DNA from: Rathayibacter sp. VKM Ac-2804
Lineage (GTDB): Bacteria > Actinomycetota > Actinomycetes > Actinomycetales > Microbacteriaceae
NCBI RefSeq assembly: GCF_009866655.1
Contig: NZ_CP047420.1
Location: 496,001-560,000, forward strand
DNA length: 64,000 nt
Direction of reading: 5' to 3'
Of this stretch, positions 25,304 to 33,713 are shown in pieces. Both the position numbers and the translations under genes were made by a program. The notes under the pieces are model-generated. The model had not been told where the DNA came from and did not search any database. It saw nothing but the letters and a program-made list of their open reading frames with translations. Within the stretch, counting starts at the first letter, position 1; the number at the start of each line of letters is the position of its first letter.

Positions 25304-26392
25304 TCAGAACGCGTAGCGGACGCGGCAGTAGGGCAGGCGCTCGGCGAGCAGGGCGAGGAAGCGGTCGAGGGCCGCGCGCTTGAGCTCGCGGCGGTAGCGG
25401 ATGTTCACGGCGCCGTTCTCGGAGACCTTCGACTCCTGCATGCGGGGCGCCCAGAGCAGGTCCTCGGCCTTCGGGTGCCAGCCGAGGTTGACCTCGTGCA
25501 GGCCGGCGTTGTGGGTGAGCAGGATCACCTCGGCGGCGAGCTGCGCCTTCGCCCGAGGGTGCAGGGCCGCGTCGAGCTGCTCGAAGAGCTCGGCCCAGTC
25601 GCGCTGCCAGGTCTCGGTGAGGATCACCGGCGAGAAGTTGACGTGCACCTCGTAGCCGGCGTCGACGAAGTCGTTGATCGCGGCGATCCGGTCGGCCATC
25701 GGCGAGGTGCGCACATCGGTGACCTTCGCCGTCTCGGCGGGCATCAGCGAGAAGCGGAGGCGGGTGCGGCCGAGCGGGTCCCACTCGAGCAGCTCGCGGT
25801 TGACGTACTTGGTGGCGAACGAGGCCTTGGCGGTCGGCGACATCCGGAAGAGGTCGCAGAGGTCGCGGACGTTGTCGCTCAGCAGCGCGTCGACCGAGCA
25901 GTCGCTGTTCTCGCCGATGTCGTAGACCCAGGCCTCGGGGTCGCACTGGTTCGCCTCGGTCTTCACGCCCTGCTTCGCGATGTGGCGGGCGAGGTGGCGC
26001 TGGATCTGCTCGATGTTCGCGAACACCGTGATCGGGTTGCTGTAGCCCTTCCGCCGCGGCACGTAGCAGTAGACGCAGGCCATCGCGCAGCCGTTGGCGG
26101 AGGACGGGGCGATGAAGTCGGCGGAGCGGCCGTTGGGCCGCGTGACGAGCGACTTCTTGACGCCGACGACGAGCGCCTCCGTCTTGATCCGCACCCAGCG
26201 CGCGACGTTCGCCTCGTCGCCGTGCACCTCCGGAATGTTCCAGTGCGAGTCGACCGGCACGATCTCGGCCGCCGGCCACCGCTCGACGATCTCCTGCCCG
26301 CGGGGCAGCTCGAGCGCGGCCGGCTCGGCGTAGATGCGCCGGACGTCGAGGAGGGCGCGCTGACGGAGGGTGCGCTGACGGGTGCCGGACAT
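25304..26392 (-). CDS. Spore photoproduct lyase-like radical SAM protein
   Basis: A 362-residue radical SAM enzyme. CAMACVYC provides the C-x3-C-x2-C cluster motif; surrounding sequence (SANGCAMACVYCYVPRRKGYSNPITVF) is that of the spore photoproduct lyase family. In Bacillus the enzyme splits the UV-induced thymine dimer of spores. Here the C-terminal part is well conserved in tone, but the genome context shows no sporulation genes. The protein may repair UV lesions in vegetative cells or modify another substrate. It is convergent with no gene and divergent from an NTF2-like gene across 60 bp. Confidence 0.82.
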   Translation of the reverse strand: MSGTRQRTLRQRALLDVRRIYAEPAALELPRGQEIVERWPAAEIVPVDSHWNIPEVHGDEANVARWVRIKTEALVVGVKKSLVTRPNGRSADFIAPSSANGCAMACVYCYVPRRKGYSNPITVFANIEQIQRHLARHIAKQGVKTEANQCDPEAWVYDIGENSDCSVDALLSDNVRDLCDLFRMSPTAKASFATKYVNRELLEWDPLGRTRLRFSLMPAETAKVTDVRTSPMADRIAAINDFVDAGYEVHVNFSPVILTETWQRDWAELFEQLDAALHPRAKAQLAAEVILLTHNAGLHEVNLGWHPKAEDLLWAPRMQESKVSENGAVNIRYRRELKRAALDRFLALLAERLPYCRVRYAF

Positions 26393-26439
26393 GCGTCCGT
26401 TCTACCGGCGACCACCGACAGGGCAGGTCGCGGCGCGAG

Positions 26440-26445
26440 TAGAGT
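26440..26445 (+). promoter_or_regulatory. -10 box of a probable leaderless transcript
   Basis: TAGAGT at 26440-26445 fits TANNNT and lies 7 bp before ATG 26453. The expected transcription start therefore coincides with the start codon, and no ribosome-binding site is present. CCGACA at 26415-26420 is a weak -35 candidate. Leaderless mRNAs are common in actinobacteria. Confidence 0.5.
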
Positions 26446-26452
26446 CCGGCGC

Positions 26453-26878
26453 ATGGACGCCGCCGTCACCGAGCTGCCGCCCGACTTCGTGCTCGCTCTC
26501 GAGGCCGTCGGCGCGGCGCTGGCCGCGATGGCCGCGGGCGATCCGGAGCCGTACCGCCGCTGCTGGGCCGACACCGCCGACTCCACGCTCTACGGCGCGT
26601 TCGGCACGATCGAGCGGGGCCGCGCGGCGATCGACGAGACGCTCGGCTGGGTCGCGAGCCGCTTCGCCGGCGGCGGGCTGACGCCGCACTACGACCTGAT
26701 CCACGTCGCCGGCGATCTGGCCTACACGGTGGGCCGCGAGATCGGCGCGACGCGGATCGACGGGCGCGAGACGACTCCGCTGGTCATCCGGGTCACCCAC
26801 GTCTACCGCCGCATCGACGGGCAGGGCTGGCGGATCGTGCACCGGCACGGCGACCACCCGCCGCGCCTGGAGCGCTGA
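26453..26878 (+). CDS. NTF2-like/SnoaL-type protein
   Basis: A 141-residue protein. An N-terminal helix (FVLALEAVGAALAAMAAGDPEPYRRCWADT) is followed by FGTIERGRAAIDETLGWVASRF and four strands ending in WRIVHRHGDHPP, the usual SnoaL/DUF4440 ketosteroid-isomerase-like layout. The closing His-rich HRHGDHPP motif is common in the DUF4440-like branch. Its role is unknown. The transcript looks leaderless. It is divergent from the radical SAM gene and 60 bp before DUF2332. Confidence 0.75.
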   Translation: MDAAVTELPPDFVLALEAVGAALAAMAAGDPEPYRRCWADTADSTLYGAFGTIERGRAAIDETLGWVASRFAGGGLTPHYDLIHVAGDLAYTVGREIGATRIDGRETTPLVIRVTHVYRRIDGQGWRIVHRHGDHPPRLER

Positions 26879-26884
26879 GCGGGG

Positions 26885-26935
26885 CATCGCGGAGGATGGG
26901 GCGTCGCGGAGGATGGGCCGTCGCGGAGGATGGAG
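26885..26935 (+). repeat. Three 17-bp tandem repeats carrying a ribosome-binding-site-like word
   Basis: Units 26885-26901, 26902-26918 and 26919-26935 read C(A/T/T)... as CRTCGCGGAGGATGGNN with one to two differences. Each contains GGAGGATGG, that is a Shine-Dalgarno-like GGAGG and an ATG. The third copy directly precedes the ATG of the DUF2332 gene. Confidence 0.8.
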
Positions 26936-26937
26936 GC

Positions 26938-27930
26938 ATGGAGCCGACCGCCGACCGCTACCGCCGCGCCGCCGTCGAACTGGCGCAGACCTCCGAGCTG
27001 CAGGTCGAGTGGGCGCTCGCCGTCGCGGCCGACGAGGAGCTGCTGGCGCTCATCGACGAGCTGCCGCCCGCGCACCGGCAGCCGTCGCTGCTGTTCTCGG
27101 TGGCGCGGCTGCTCGGGGCGCCGGCGGTGGACGGCCCGCGATTCGGGGAGTGGCTGCGGCGGGAGTGGCGGCGGGTCGCGCCGGTGGCGGTGGAGCGGCT
27201 CACCCAGACCAACGAGGCGCTGCGCTGCGCCCCGCTGGTGGCGGCGCTGGAGCGGATCACGGAGCCGGGGGAGCCGGTCGCGCTGGTCGAGATCGGCGCC
27301 TCGGCCGGGCTGTGCCTGGCGCCGGAGCGGTACTCGTACTCGTACTCGTACGCGTTCGCGGGGGCGGAGGGGACTGCTCGGCTGGGGCGCGGCGGGCCGG
27401 GGCGCGGCGGGCCGGTGCTCGAGTGCGCGGTGACTGGGGGAGCGGCGCCCTCCTGGCTCCCCGACGTGGCGTGGCGGCGCGGGCTGGACCTGCGTCCGCT
27501 CGACGTCCGCTCGGCGGAGGACCGCGCCTGGCTGGAGGCGCTGCTGCCGCCGGACCGGCCGGAGCGCACCGAGCGGCTCCGGGCCGCCGTGGCGACGCTG
27601 CGGGAGGACCCGCCGGAGATCGTCGCGGGCGACGCGGCGGAGGCGCTGCCGGGCGTGCTCGCCGCGGTGCCGCGGGGGCTGCGGACGGTCGTCGTGTCGC
27701 TCGGGACGCTGGTGTACCTGCCCTGGGCGGCCCGCGAGCGCGTGCTGTCGGCGGTCGAGGCGGCGGGCGCCAGCCTGGTGACGCTCGAGGCGGAGGCGCT
27801 GCTGCCGTCGCTCCGCGAGCGCGCCGCCGCGCTGACGGCGCCCGAGCGCACGCCCTTCCTGCTCGCGGCGGACGGCGCGCCGCTCGCGTTCGCCGCGGCG
27901 CACGGCGGCCGGCTGTCCTGGCTGAGCTGA
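26938..27930 (+). CDS. DUF2332 family protein
   Basis: A 330-residue protein of the DUF2332 family. It starts at ATG 26938 behind GGAGG. The early part (ELAQTSELQVEWALAVAADEELLALIDELP and QPSLLFSVARLLG) and the VEIGASAGLCLAPERY segment, which resembles an SAM-dependent methyltransferase loop, are characteristic. The later FLLAADGAPLAFAAAHGGRLSWL closes the fold. The function is unknown. Two short repeats lie inside: TACTCG hexamers at 27331-27354 giving YSYSYSY, and a duplicated GGGGCGCGGCGGGCC about 27385-27415. Confidence 0.82.
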   Translation: MEPTADRYRRAAVELAQTSELQVEWALAVAADEELLALIDELPPAHRQPSLLFSVARLLGAPAVDGPRFGEWLRREWRRVAPVAVERLTQTNEALRCAPLVAALERITEPGEPVALVEIGASAGLCLAPERYSYSYSYAFAGAEGTARLGRGGPGRGGPVLECAVTGGAAPSWLPDVAWRRGLDLRPLDVRSAEDRAWLEALLPPDRPERTERLRAAVATLREDPPEIVAGDAAEALPGVLAAVPRGLRTVVVSLGTLVYLPWAARERVLSAVEAAGASLVTLEAEALLPSLRERAAALTAPERTPFLLAADGAPLAFAAAHGGRLSWLS

Positions 27931-27942
27931 CGCCGACCGCGG

Positions 27943-28079
27943 GGGTCTCGATACGCCCTGCGGGCTACTCGACCAGCGTGTGGGCGGCACTCCACCTCGG
28001 GCGCACCGCAGCGGGGCATCGGCGCACGGCATCGCATCGTGCTGATCGAGTAGCCCGGGCAGCGGGCGTGTCGAGATCC
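27943..28079. repeat. REP-like palindrome pair (forward then reverse)
   Basis: A forward element (27943-27980, GGGTCTCGATACGCC...GGCTACTCGACCAGC) and a reverse element (28040-28079, GCTGATCGAGTAGCC...GCGTGTCGAGATCC) face each other with a 59-bp spacer. Each is an imperfect palindrome with a GC-rich hairpin core. They belong to the family found at four other places in the window. They sit between the convergent DUF2332 and HNH genes. Confidence 0.85.
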
Positions 28080-28084
28080 TCCCG

Positions 28085-29386
28085 TCAGAACGGTGCGGGC
28101 AGGTCGACGAAGCGGGGCTTCGGTGGCGGGTCGGGCGGACGGCCGGGGAGCGGTGGCGGCCGGTTGCTGATGCGCCGGCCGGTGGGTGTGGTCCACACGA
28201 TCGTCCCGTCGCTCTCCGTCCGGTAGGTCCACTGGTCGCCGTGCCGGACGTGGTGGTGCGAGGTGCACAGCGAGACGAGGTTCTCGAGGGAGGTCTCGCC
28301 GCCGTTGCGCCACTCGATGGTGTGGTCGGCTTCGCTGGTCGCGGCGGGGCGGGTGCAGCCGGGGAAGCGGCAGGTCTGGTCGCGCAGCTGGAGGTGCAGG
28401 CGCATCTGGGACGGCGGGACGCGCCAGGTGCGGCCGACGGAGGTGACGGCGCGGGTGTCGGGGTCGGTGAGGACGCGGCTGAAGGACGCGGCGGTGCGGA
28501 TCAGCTCGCGGGCGATGTCCGCGGGGACGGGTCCGTAGCCGTCGAGTTCCGCGGGCGCGTCGTCGAGGCCGACGGCGGTGGACGCTGCGAGCGTGAGCCG
28601 CACTTCGGCGCGGATGCCGGGGACGAAGGTCGGGTCGGGCCGGTGCTCGGCGTTCGGGGTCGTGCCGGCGATGTCGCCGTCGCAGAGCAGGTCGACCGCG
28701 GCGTCGGCACTCAGCTGCTGGAGCGTGCGGGGATCGCCCATGTCGCGGAGGGTGCGGGCGATGCGCCGCAGTCGGTCGTAGGCGCCGGAGACGGCGGGCG
28801 CGGGAGCGAAGACGCAGAGCGTGGCCATTCCGTCGACGTCGGGCGTGACCCAGACCGCGCGGTCCTCGCGGGCGCGGGCGTGCCGCTGGGCGAGCGGATC
28901 CTCGTGCAGCTCCTCCCGCCAGCGGCGCAGGGCGCGGCGCAGCTGCGTGGTCGTCATGGTGAGAGCGGCGTCGGCGGCACGCCCGTCGAGTGCCGCGCGG
29001 GAGGCCTCGGGGAGGCTGCTCGCGGAGGCGCAGATCGCCTCGCCGACCTCCCAGAGGATCCGCGCGTCCCTCAGCAGCGCGCGGGTGAGGGGGAGGTGCT
29101 CCATCAGCATCTGCGCGGCCTCGAGCCGACGGGACACCTCCCGCTCGGACACGCCGAACGCTACGGCGAGCTCGGCACGGATTGAGCGCTCGACGAGGTC
29201 GCGCGTCTCGCTGCGCGTCGCGCCGCGGGCGAACGCCTCCGGGACGGTGAGCGCGATGCGGTAGCCGCGGTGCATCCGCTCCGCCGCTCGGAGGCGTGTC
29301 GGCGAGGCGGCGCGCTCGGCGGCCGCGGCGTCGTCGAAGCAGTCGCGCACCTCCGCGAGTGCTGCCGCGTTCTCGTCTTCTGACAT
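28085..29386 (-). CDS. DUF222 / HNH endonuclease (13E12-repeat family)
   Basis: A 433-residue protein typical of a large actinobacterial family. The N-terminal two thirds are the helical DUF222 region; the C-terminus has the HNH nuclease motif CRFPGCTRPAATSEADHTIEWRNGG, then NLVSLCTSHHHVRHGDQW. All Cys, His and Asn residues of the zinc-supported HNH site are present. The family is often multi-copy and variable between strains; proposed roles range from mobile element to restriction-like nuclease. It has REP-like palindromes on both sides, and no ribosome-binding site is obvious before the ATG. Confidence 0.9.
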   Translation of the reverse strand: MSEDENAAALAEVRDCFDDAAAAERAASPTRLRAAERMHRGYRIALTVPEAFARGATRSETRDLVERSIRAELAVAFGVSEREVSRRLEAAQMLMEHLPLTRALLRDARILWEVGEAICASASSLPEASRAALDGRAADAALTMTTTQLRRALRRWREELHEDPLAQRHARAREDRAVWVTPDVDGMATLCVFAPAPAVSGAYDRLRRIARTLRDMGDPRTLQQLSADAAVDLLCDGDIAGTTPNAEHRPDPTFVPGIRAEVRLTLAASTAVGLDDAPAELDGYGPVPADIARELIRTAASFSRVLTDPDTRAVTSVGRTWRVPPSQMRLHLQLRDQTCRFPGCTRPAATSEADHTIEWRNGGETSLENLVSLCTSHHHVRHGDQWTYRTESDGTIVWTTPTGRRISNRPPPLPGRPPDPPPKPRFVDLPAPF

Positions 29387-29501
29387 ACGAGTATTGAATC
29401 AAGGACCACCGACACCGGAGTGGGGAAAGGGGTCGATCGGGGACAGTGCCGTCGCATCGGGGGTTGGGGAGGAGGCTCGCTCCTGAATGTCTCGGCGAGG
29501 G

Positions 29502-29575
29502 TGGGTCTCGATACGCCCTCCGGGCTGCTCGAGCAGCAGGGGGCCGCCCCTGCGAGCTGCTCGAGCAGCAGGGAA
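29502..29575. repeat. Degenerate REP-like element with a duplicated CTGCTCGAGCAG arm
   Basis: GGGTCTCGATACGCCCTCCGGGCTGCTCGAGCAGCAG spans 29502-29539 and is a diverged forward REP element. The second GAGCTGCTCGAGCAGCAGGG copy follows at about 29555-29575. CTGCTCGAGCAG is itself a perfect 12-bp palindrome. The 200-bp gap 29387-29586 holds nothing else that could be supported. Confidence 0.65.
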
Positions 29576-29586
29576 GGGGCGCGCCG

Positions 29587-30249
29587 CTACAGGGCGTCGA
29601 CGAAGAGCTGGGTGGCCTGGGGGACGTAGGAGGTGTTCGTCGACGGGTCCCAGCCGACGAGGGCGACGACGTCGCCGCCGACGCGGGTGGTGATGCCGAC
29701 GAGGGTGAAGGGGGCGCCGCCGACGTCGCCGGTGACGGTCCAGCCGACGGCCTCGTCGGTGCCGGTGATCGTGGGCTCGGTCTGCTCGACGGTCGTCTGC
29801 ACGGGCGTGCCCTGGAGGGCGAACAGCTCGGAGCCGTCGGCGCAGCGCTCGAGCGCGTCCTCGGCGGAGGCGACGAGGGCGGAGGCGGTGTCCGCGTCGC
29901 CGGTGCTCGCGACGACCGAGGTCATCGAGCGGTCGGCGCTCGTGCCGTAGGCGAGGCCCGCGTCGGTGAGCGTGTCGTCCGCGTCCCAGCCGACGCCGAA
30001 CGGCGCGAGGCAGGAGGCGTCCGTCGCGGTGAGCCCCGGGTAGACCGAGCCGAGCATCTCCTCGGTGCTGGTGAACTCCGCGGGCACGAACTGGATGCCG
30101 TCGAAGATCGTGGCCAGCTCGGCGTCGGTGTGCTGCGGCAGCGCCTCGGCGGTCGGCTCCGGCTCGGCGGCGGTGGTGCAGCCGGTCAGCGCGAGCAGCA
30201 GGGCGCCCGCGAGGGCGAGTCCGGCTCGGGCGGCGGTGGTGTGCGTCAT
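29587..30249 (-). CDS. Putative lipoprotein of unknown function
   Basis: A 220-residue protein with a lipoprotein signal: positively charged start, hydrophobic stretch and lipobox LTGC (Cys24). The mature part begins with a Glu/Pro/Thr-rich linker and contains two further cysteines (ASCLAPFG and LERCADG) that could form a disulfide. The sequence is mixed alpha/beta, with no recognised domain. It follows the beta-galactosidase gene on the same strand at 105 bp and may be read from the same or its own promoter. Confidence 0.75.
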   Translation of the reverse strand: MTHTTAARAGLALAGALLLALTGCTTAAEPEPTAEALPQHTDAELATIFDGIQFVPAEFTSTEEMLGSVYPGLTATDASCLAPFGVGWDADDTLTDAGLAYGTSADRSMTSVVASTGDADTASALVASAEDALERCADGSELFALQGTPVQTTVEQTEPTITGTDEAVGWTVTGDVGGAPFTLVGITTRVGGDVVALVGWDPSTNTSYVPQATQLFVDAL

Positions 30250-30354
30250 GGTGGTTCCCCCTCTGCTCCGCCCTGCGTCGGGGCGGAGGCGGCCCGAGGC
30301 TAGCAGAGGCCTCGGACACTCCCGCCGAACCGCCGGCCCGCCCCAGCCGCCCCG

Positions 30355-32175
30355 CTAGATCTCCGTGTGCCCCAGGTCCGCGTGCGCGAGCAGCCGGATC
30401 TCCGGCTCCGCGATCGACTCGAACTCCAGCACGACCACCTCGTTGCGCCCCGCCCGGGTGACCGGCGACGGCACGATCAGCGTGCGCTGCGGCCCGCGCC
30501 GCCAGTAGCGGCCGAGCAGGAAGCCGTTCACCCAGACCAGGCCCTTGCCCCAGTGCAGCGTGTCGAGGTGCAGATCGGCCGGAGCGTCGAGCTCGAACGA
30601 GCCGGAGGCGAGCCCCGGCCCGGCCGCGAACGATCCGCTCCCGGCCACCCGGCCGCACTCGGGCAGGCACTCGAGCGCCAGCGGCCGCGCGACCCAGCCG
30701 CGGAGCTCGACCCCGTCGAGCCGCACGCCGCCGATCAGCCCCTTGTGCTCGCCGATCCGCTCGCCGTAGTTCACCCGGCCCTGGTCCTCGACCAGGATCG
30801 CCAGCTCGCCGGTGCCGCGGGGGAGGGTGATCGCCCGCTCGTGGTCGTCGCGCGCGAGCACGCCGACCGGCACGCCGTCGAGCAGCACCCAGGCCCGGTC
30901 GCGCACCTCCTCGCCGACGACCAGCCGGGCGGGAGCCGCCCCGGCGTCGAGCGCCGTCGTGAACAGCACGAATCCGTCGCCCTGCCCGAGGTCGTCGAAG
31001 GTCGCCATCGTCTCCAGGCGCGTCGCCGGACCGAAGACCGCGTCGAGCCCGAGCAGCGCCGGGCCCGGCACGAGCGGCGCGGTGAGCGCCGGCGCCGGCG
31101 GGGACACCGCGGGCACCTCCTCCGGCACCGGCGCGTAGCGCGCGATGACCTCGCGGAAGGCCCAGTACTTCGCCGTCGGGTCGCCGCTCTCGTTCAGCGG
31201 GGCGTCGTAGTCGTAGCTCGTGGTGATCGCGGCGTAGCGGCCCTTGTCGTTCGCGCCGCTGGTCAGGCCGAAGTTGGTGCCGCCGTGGAACATGTAGATG
31301 TTGACGGATCCGCCGACCGCGAGCAGGGCGTCGAGCTCGCTCGCCGAGGCCGCCGCGTCGGTGGTGTGGTGCTGGGTGCCCCAGTCGTCGAACCAGCCGC
31401 ACCAGAACTCCATGCACATCAGCGGGCCGGTGGGCTGGAACTCGCGCAGCGTCGCGAGGCGCTCGGCCGTGCGCGAGCCGAACGAGCCGGTCAGGTGCAG
31501 GCCGGGCAGGCTGCCGTCGGCGAGCATCTGCGGGGTCGGCTGGTCGATGGTGGTGAGCGGCACCGTGATGCCGCTGTCGCGGGTGACGCGGACCAGCTCG
31601 GCGAGGTACTCCTTGTCGGAGCCGTACGCGCCGTACTCGTTCTCGATCTGCACGAGCACGACCGGTCCGCCGCTGTCGATCTGGCGCGGGGCCACGATCG
31701 CGGAGATCCGGCGGAGGTAGTCGCTCACCGCCGCGAGGTAGTGCGGCTCGGAGCGGCGCACGCCCACCTCGGGGTCGCGGAGGAGCCAGGCGGGCAGGCC
31801 GCCGTTGCTCCACTCCGCGCAGATGTACGGGCCGGGGCGCACGATCGCGTGCAGGCCCTCGGCGGCGACCAGGTCGAGGAAGCGGCCGAGGTCGAGCCCG
31901 GCGTCCTCGCGCCAGGCGCCGCGCTGCGGCTCGTGCGCGTTCCAGGCGACGTAGGTCTCGATGGTGTTCAGGCCCATCAGGCGGGCCTTGCGGATCCGGT
32001 CGGCCCAGAGGTCCGGGTGGATCCGGAAGTAGTGCAGCGCTCCCGACAGGATGCGGTGCGGCCTGCCGTCGAGCTCGAAGTCGGTCGCGCCGATGGCGAA
32101 GCGGCTCTGGGCCTCGGCGGCCGGCGCGCCGGCCGGCGCAACAGTCGGCGCAGTGGAGTCGGGAGCGGTGGTCAT
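30355..32175 (-). CDS. Beta-galactosidase, glycoside hydrolase family 35
   Basis: A 606-residue GH35 enzyme without signal peptide. The catalytic barrel starts at about residue 30 with GALHYFRIHPDLWADRIRKAR. The acid/base is Glu180 in VQIENEYG and the nucleophile Glu256 in MCMEFWCGWFDDWG, as in other GH35 members. C-terminal jelly-roll domains contain WVNGFLLGRYWRRGPQ. GH35 enzymes release terminal beta-1,3/1,4/1,6-galactose. It is last in an operon with an ABC importer, so it likely cuts imported galactosides in the cytoplasm. Confidence 0.93.
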   Translation of the reverse strand: MTTAPDSTAPTVAPAGAPAAEAQSRFAIGATDFELDGRPHRILSGALHYFRIHPDLWADRIRKARLMGLNTIETYVAWNAHEPQRGAWREDAGLDLGRFLDLVAAEGLHAIVRPGPYICAEWSNGGLPAWLLRDPEVGVRRSEPHYLAAVSDYLRRISAIVAPRQIDSGGPVVLVQIENEYGAYGSDKEYLAELVRVTRDSGITVPLTTIDQPTPQMLADGSLPGLHLTGSFGSRTAERLATLREFQPTGPLMCMEFWCGWFDDWGTQHHTTDAAASASELDALLAVGGSVNIYMFHGGTNFGLTSGANDKGRYAAITTSYDYDAPLNESGDPTAKYWAFREVIARYAPVPEEVPAVSPPAPALTAPLVPGPALLGLDAVFGPATRLETMATFDDLGQGDGFVLFTTALDAGAAPARLVVGEEVRDRAWVLLDGVPVGVLARDDHERAITLPRGTGELAILVEDQGRVNYGERIGEHKGLIGGVRLDGVELRGWVARPLALECLPECGRVAGSGSFAAGPGLASGSFELDAPADLHLDTLHWGKGLVWVNGFLLGRYWRRGPQRTLIVPSPVTRAGRNEVVVLEFESIAEPEIRLLAHADLGHTEI

Positions 32176-32251
32176 GCGGGATCCCCCTCAGGATCATGAG
32201 ACGGGTCGAGGCCGGCCGGAGGGATCCGACCGGCCTCGAACGCCGTGGGTG

Positions 32252-33604
32252 CTACTCGGAGACGGTGAAGCCCTGAGCGTTGCCGTACTCGACGAGCTTG
32301 CTCTGCCAGGCGGCGATGCCGTCGTCGAGGCTCGTCTTGTTCGCGTAGGCCTGGCCGACGGTGTCGCCGAAGACGCTGTTCGCGTAGACCTGGAAGGGCA
32401 GGTACGACCAGCCGGGACGGACGTCCGTCGAGGCCTGGGTCAGCACCTCGTTGATCTTCTGGCCGCCGAAGTACTCGGACTCGGCGCCGGTGAAGTCCGG
32501 GCTGCTGAGGTCGGCCGAGGTCGACGGGAATCCGCCGCTCTCGAGGAAGACGTCGACCGAGGCCTCGTCGCTGTTCAGCCAGCGCAGGAACGCGGCGGCC
32601 AGCGCCGGGTTCTCGCTCTGCTTGGTGACGGACTGGCCGCCGCCGCCGTTCTCGGCGCTGACGGCGGTGCCGTCGTAGGTCGGGATGGGCGCGACGGCCC
32701 AGTCACCGGAGGCGTCGGGGACGCTGGACTCGAGCACGCCGGGCATCCAGGCACCGGTGATCAGCGAGGCGATCGAGCCGTCGCCGAGGCCCTTGTACCA
32801 CTCGTCGCCCCACGCGGGGGTGTCGGAGAGGAGGCCGCCCTCGACGAGCTGGTTCCAGACGCCGGTCCACTTCTCGGTGCCCTCGTCCTGGAGGTTCACG
32901 GTGACGTTCGTGCCGTCGGTCGTGAAGGGCTCGCCGCCCGCCTGCCAGATCATGCTGGTCGCGAAGCCGGCGTCGCCGGTGTCGGCGGTGATGAACTTCG
33001 ACGGGTCGGCCGCCTGCAGCGCCTTGGCCGCGGCGATGTACTCGTCCCAGGTGGTGGGGACGGCGATGCCGTACTGGTCGAAGACCGTCTTGTTGTAGAA
33101 CATCGCCATGGGGCCCGAGTCCTGCGGGAGGCCGACGAGCTTGCCGTCGATGGTGACGCTGCCCCAGGTGGACGCCGAGAACTCGTCCTCGAGGTCGTCC
33201 ATCCCGTACTGGGAGAGGTCGAGCAGCGAGTCCGACAGCGCGAACTGCGGCATGGCGTAGTACTCGATCTGCACGACGTCGGGGGCGCCCGAGCCGGCCT
33301 TGATCGCGTTCTCGAGCTTGGTGTACTCGTCCTTGTTCGTGCCGGCGTTGACCAGCTCGACGTCGACCTTCGGGTAGGCCTTCTCGAACGCGGCGACCTG
33401 GGCCTCGGCGCTGGGGGTCCAGCTCCAGTAGGTGATCTTCCCGCCGGCCTCGAGGGCGGCATCGAGGTCGGCCGCGGTGCCGGAGGCGGTCGTGCCGCCG
33501 CCGGTGGTGCCGCCGGACGAGCAGGCGGCGAGCGAGCCCGCGGCGAGTGCTGCGGCCGCGACGACCGTCAGGGTCCGCCGGAGGGCGGAGTGGGCGATCT
33601 TCAT
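32252..33604 (-). CDS. Sugar ABC transporter substrate-binding lipoprotein
   Basis: A 450-residue extracellular binding protein. ATG 33604 is preferred over 33619 because AAGGGA stands correctly before it and the signal begins directly (MKIAHSALRRTLTVVAAAALAAGSLAAC). Lipobox LAAC gives a membrane anchor; a Gly/Thr linker follows. The mature domain begins GKITYWSWTPSAEAQVAAFEKAYP and is of the MalE-like type. It serves the two permeases encoded upstream and the GH35 enzyme downstream, so a galactose-containing oligosaccharide is the probable ligand. Confidence 0.92.
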   Translation of the reverse strand: MKIAHSALRRTLTVVAAAALAAGSLAACSSGGTTGGGTTASGTAADLDAALEAGGKITYWSWTPSAEAQVAAFEKAYPKVDVELVNAGTNKDEYTKLENAIKAGSGAPDVVQIEYYAMPQFALSDSLLDLSQYGMDDLEDEFSASTWGSVTIDGKLVGLPQDSGPMAMFYNKTVFDQYGIAVPTTWDEYIAAAKALQAADPSKFITADTGDAGFATSMIWQAGGEPFTTDGTNVTVNLQDEGTEKWTGVWNQLVEGGLLSDTPAWGDEWYKGLGDGSIASLITGAWMPGVLESSVPDASGDWAVAPIPTYDGTAVSAENGGGGQSVTKQSENPALAAAFLRWLNSDEASVDVFLESGGFPSTSADLSSPDFTGAESEYFGGQKINEVLTQASTDVRPGWSYLPFQVYANSVFGDTVGQAYANKTSLDDGIAAWQSKLVEYGNAQGFTVSE

Positions 33605-33713
33605 GGTGATTCCCTTCACTTCTTCGTGCTGTGGGGTGGTGCGGGTGGAGTGGTGCGGGGCAGGACGCTCCGACCGGGGGGACGGGTTCGTGGGGGCTGT
33701 GACGCCGGAGGGC

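Noticed and set aside
25304..26392. Evidence for sporulation
   Set aside because: SPL-like radical SAM proteins occur without sporulation genes; none of the latter is in the window.
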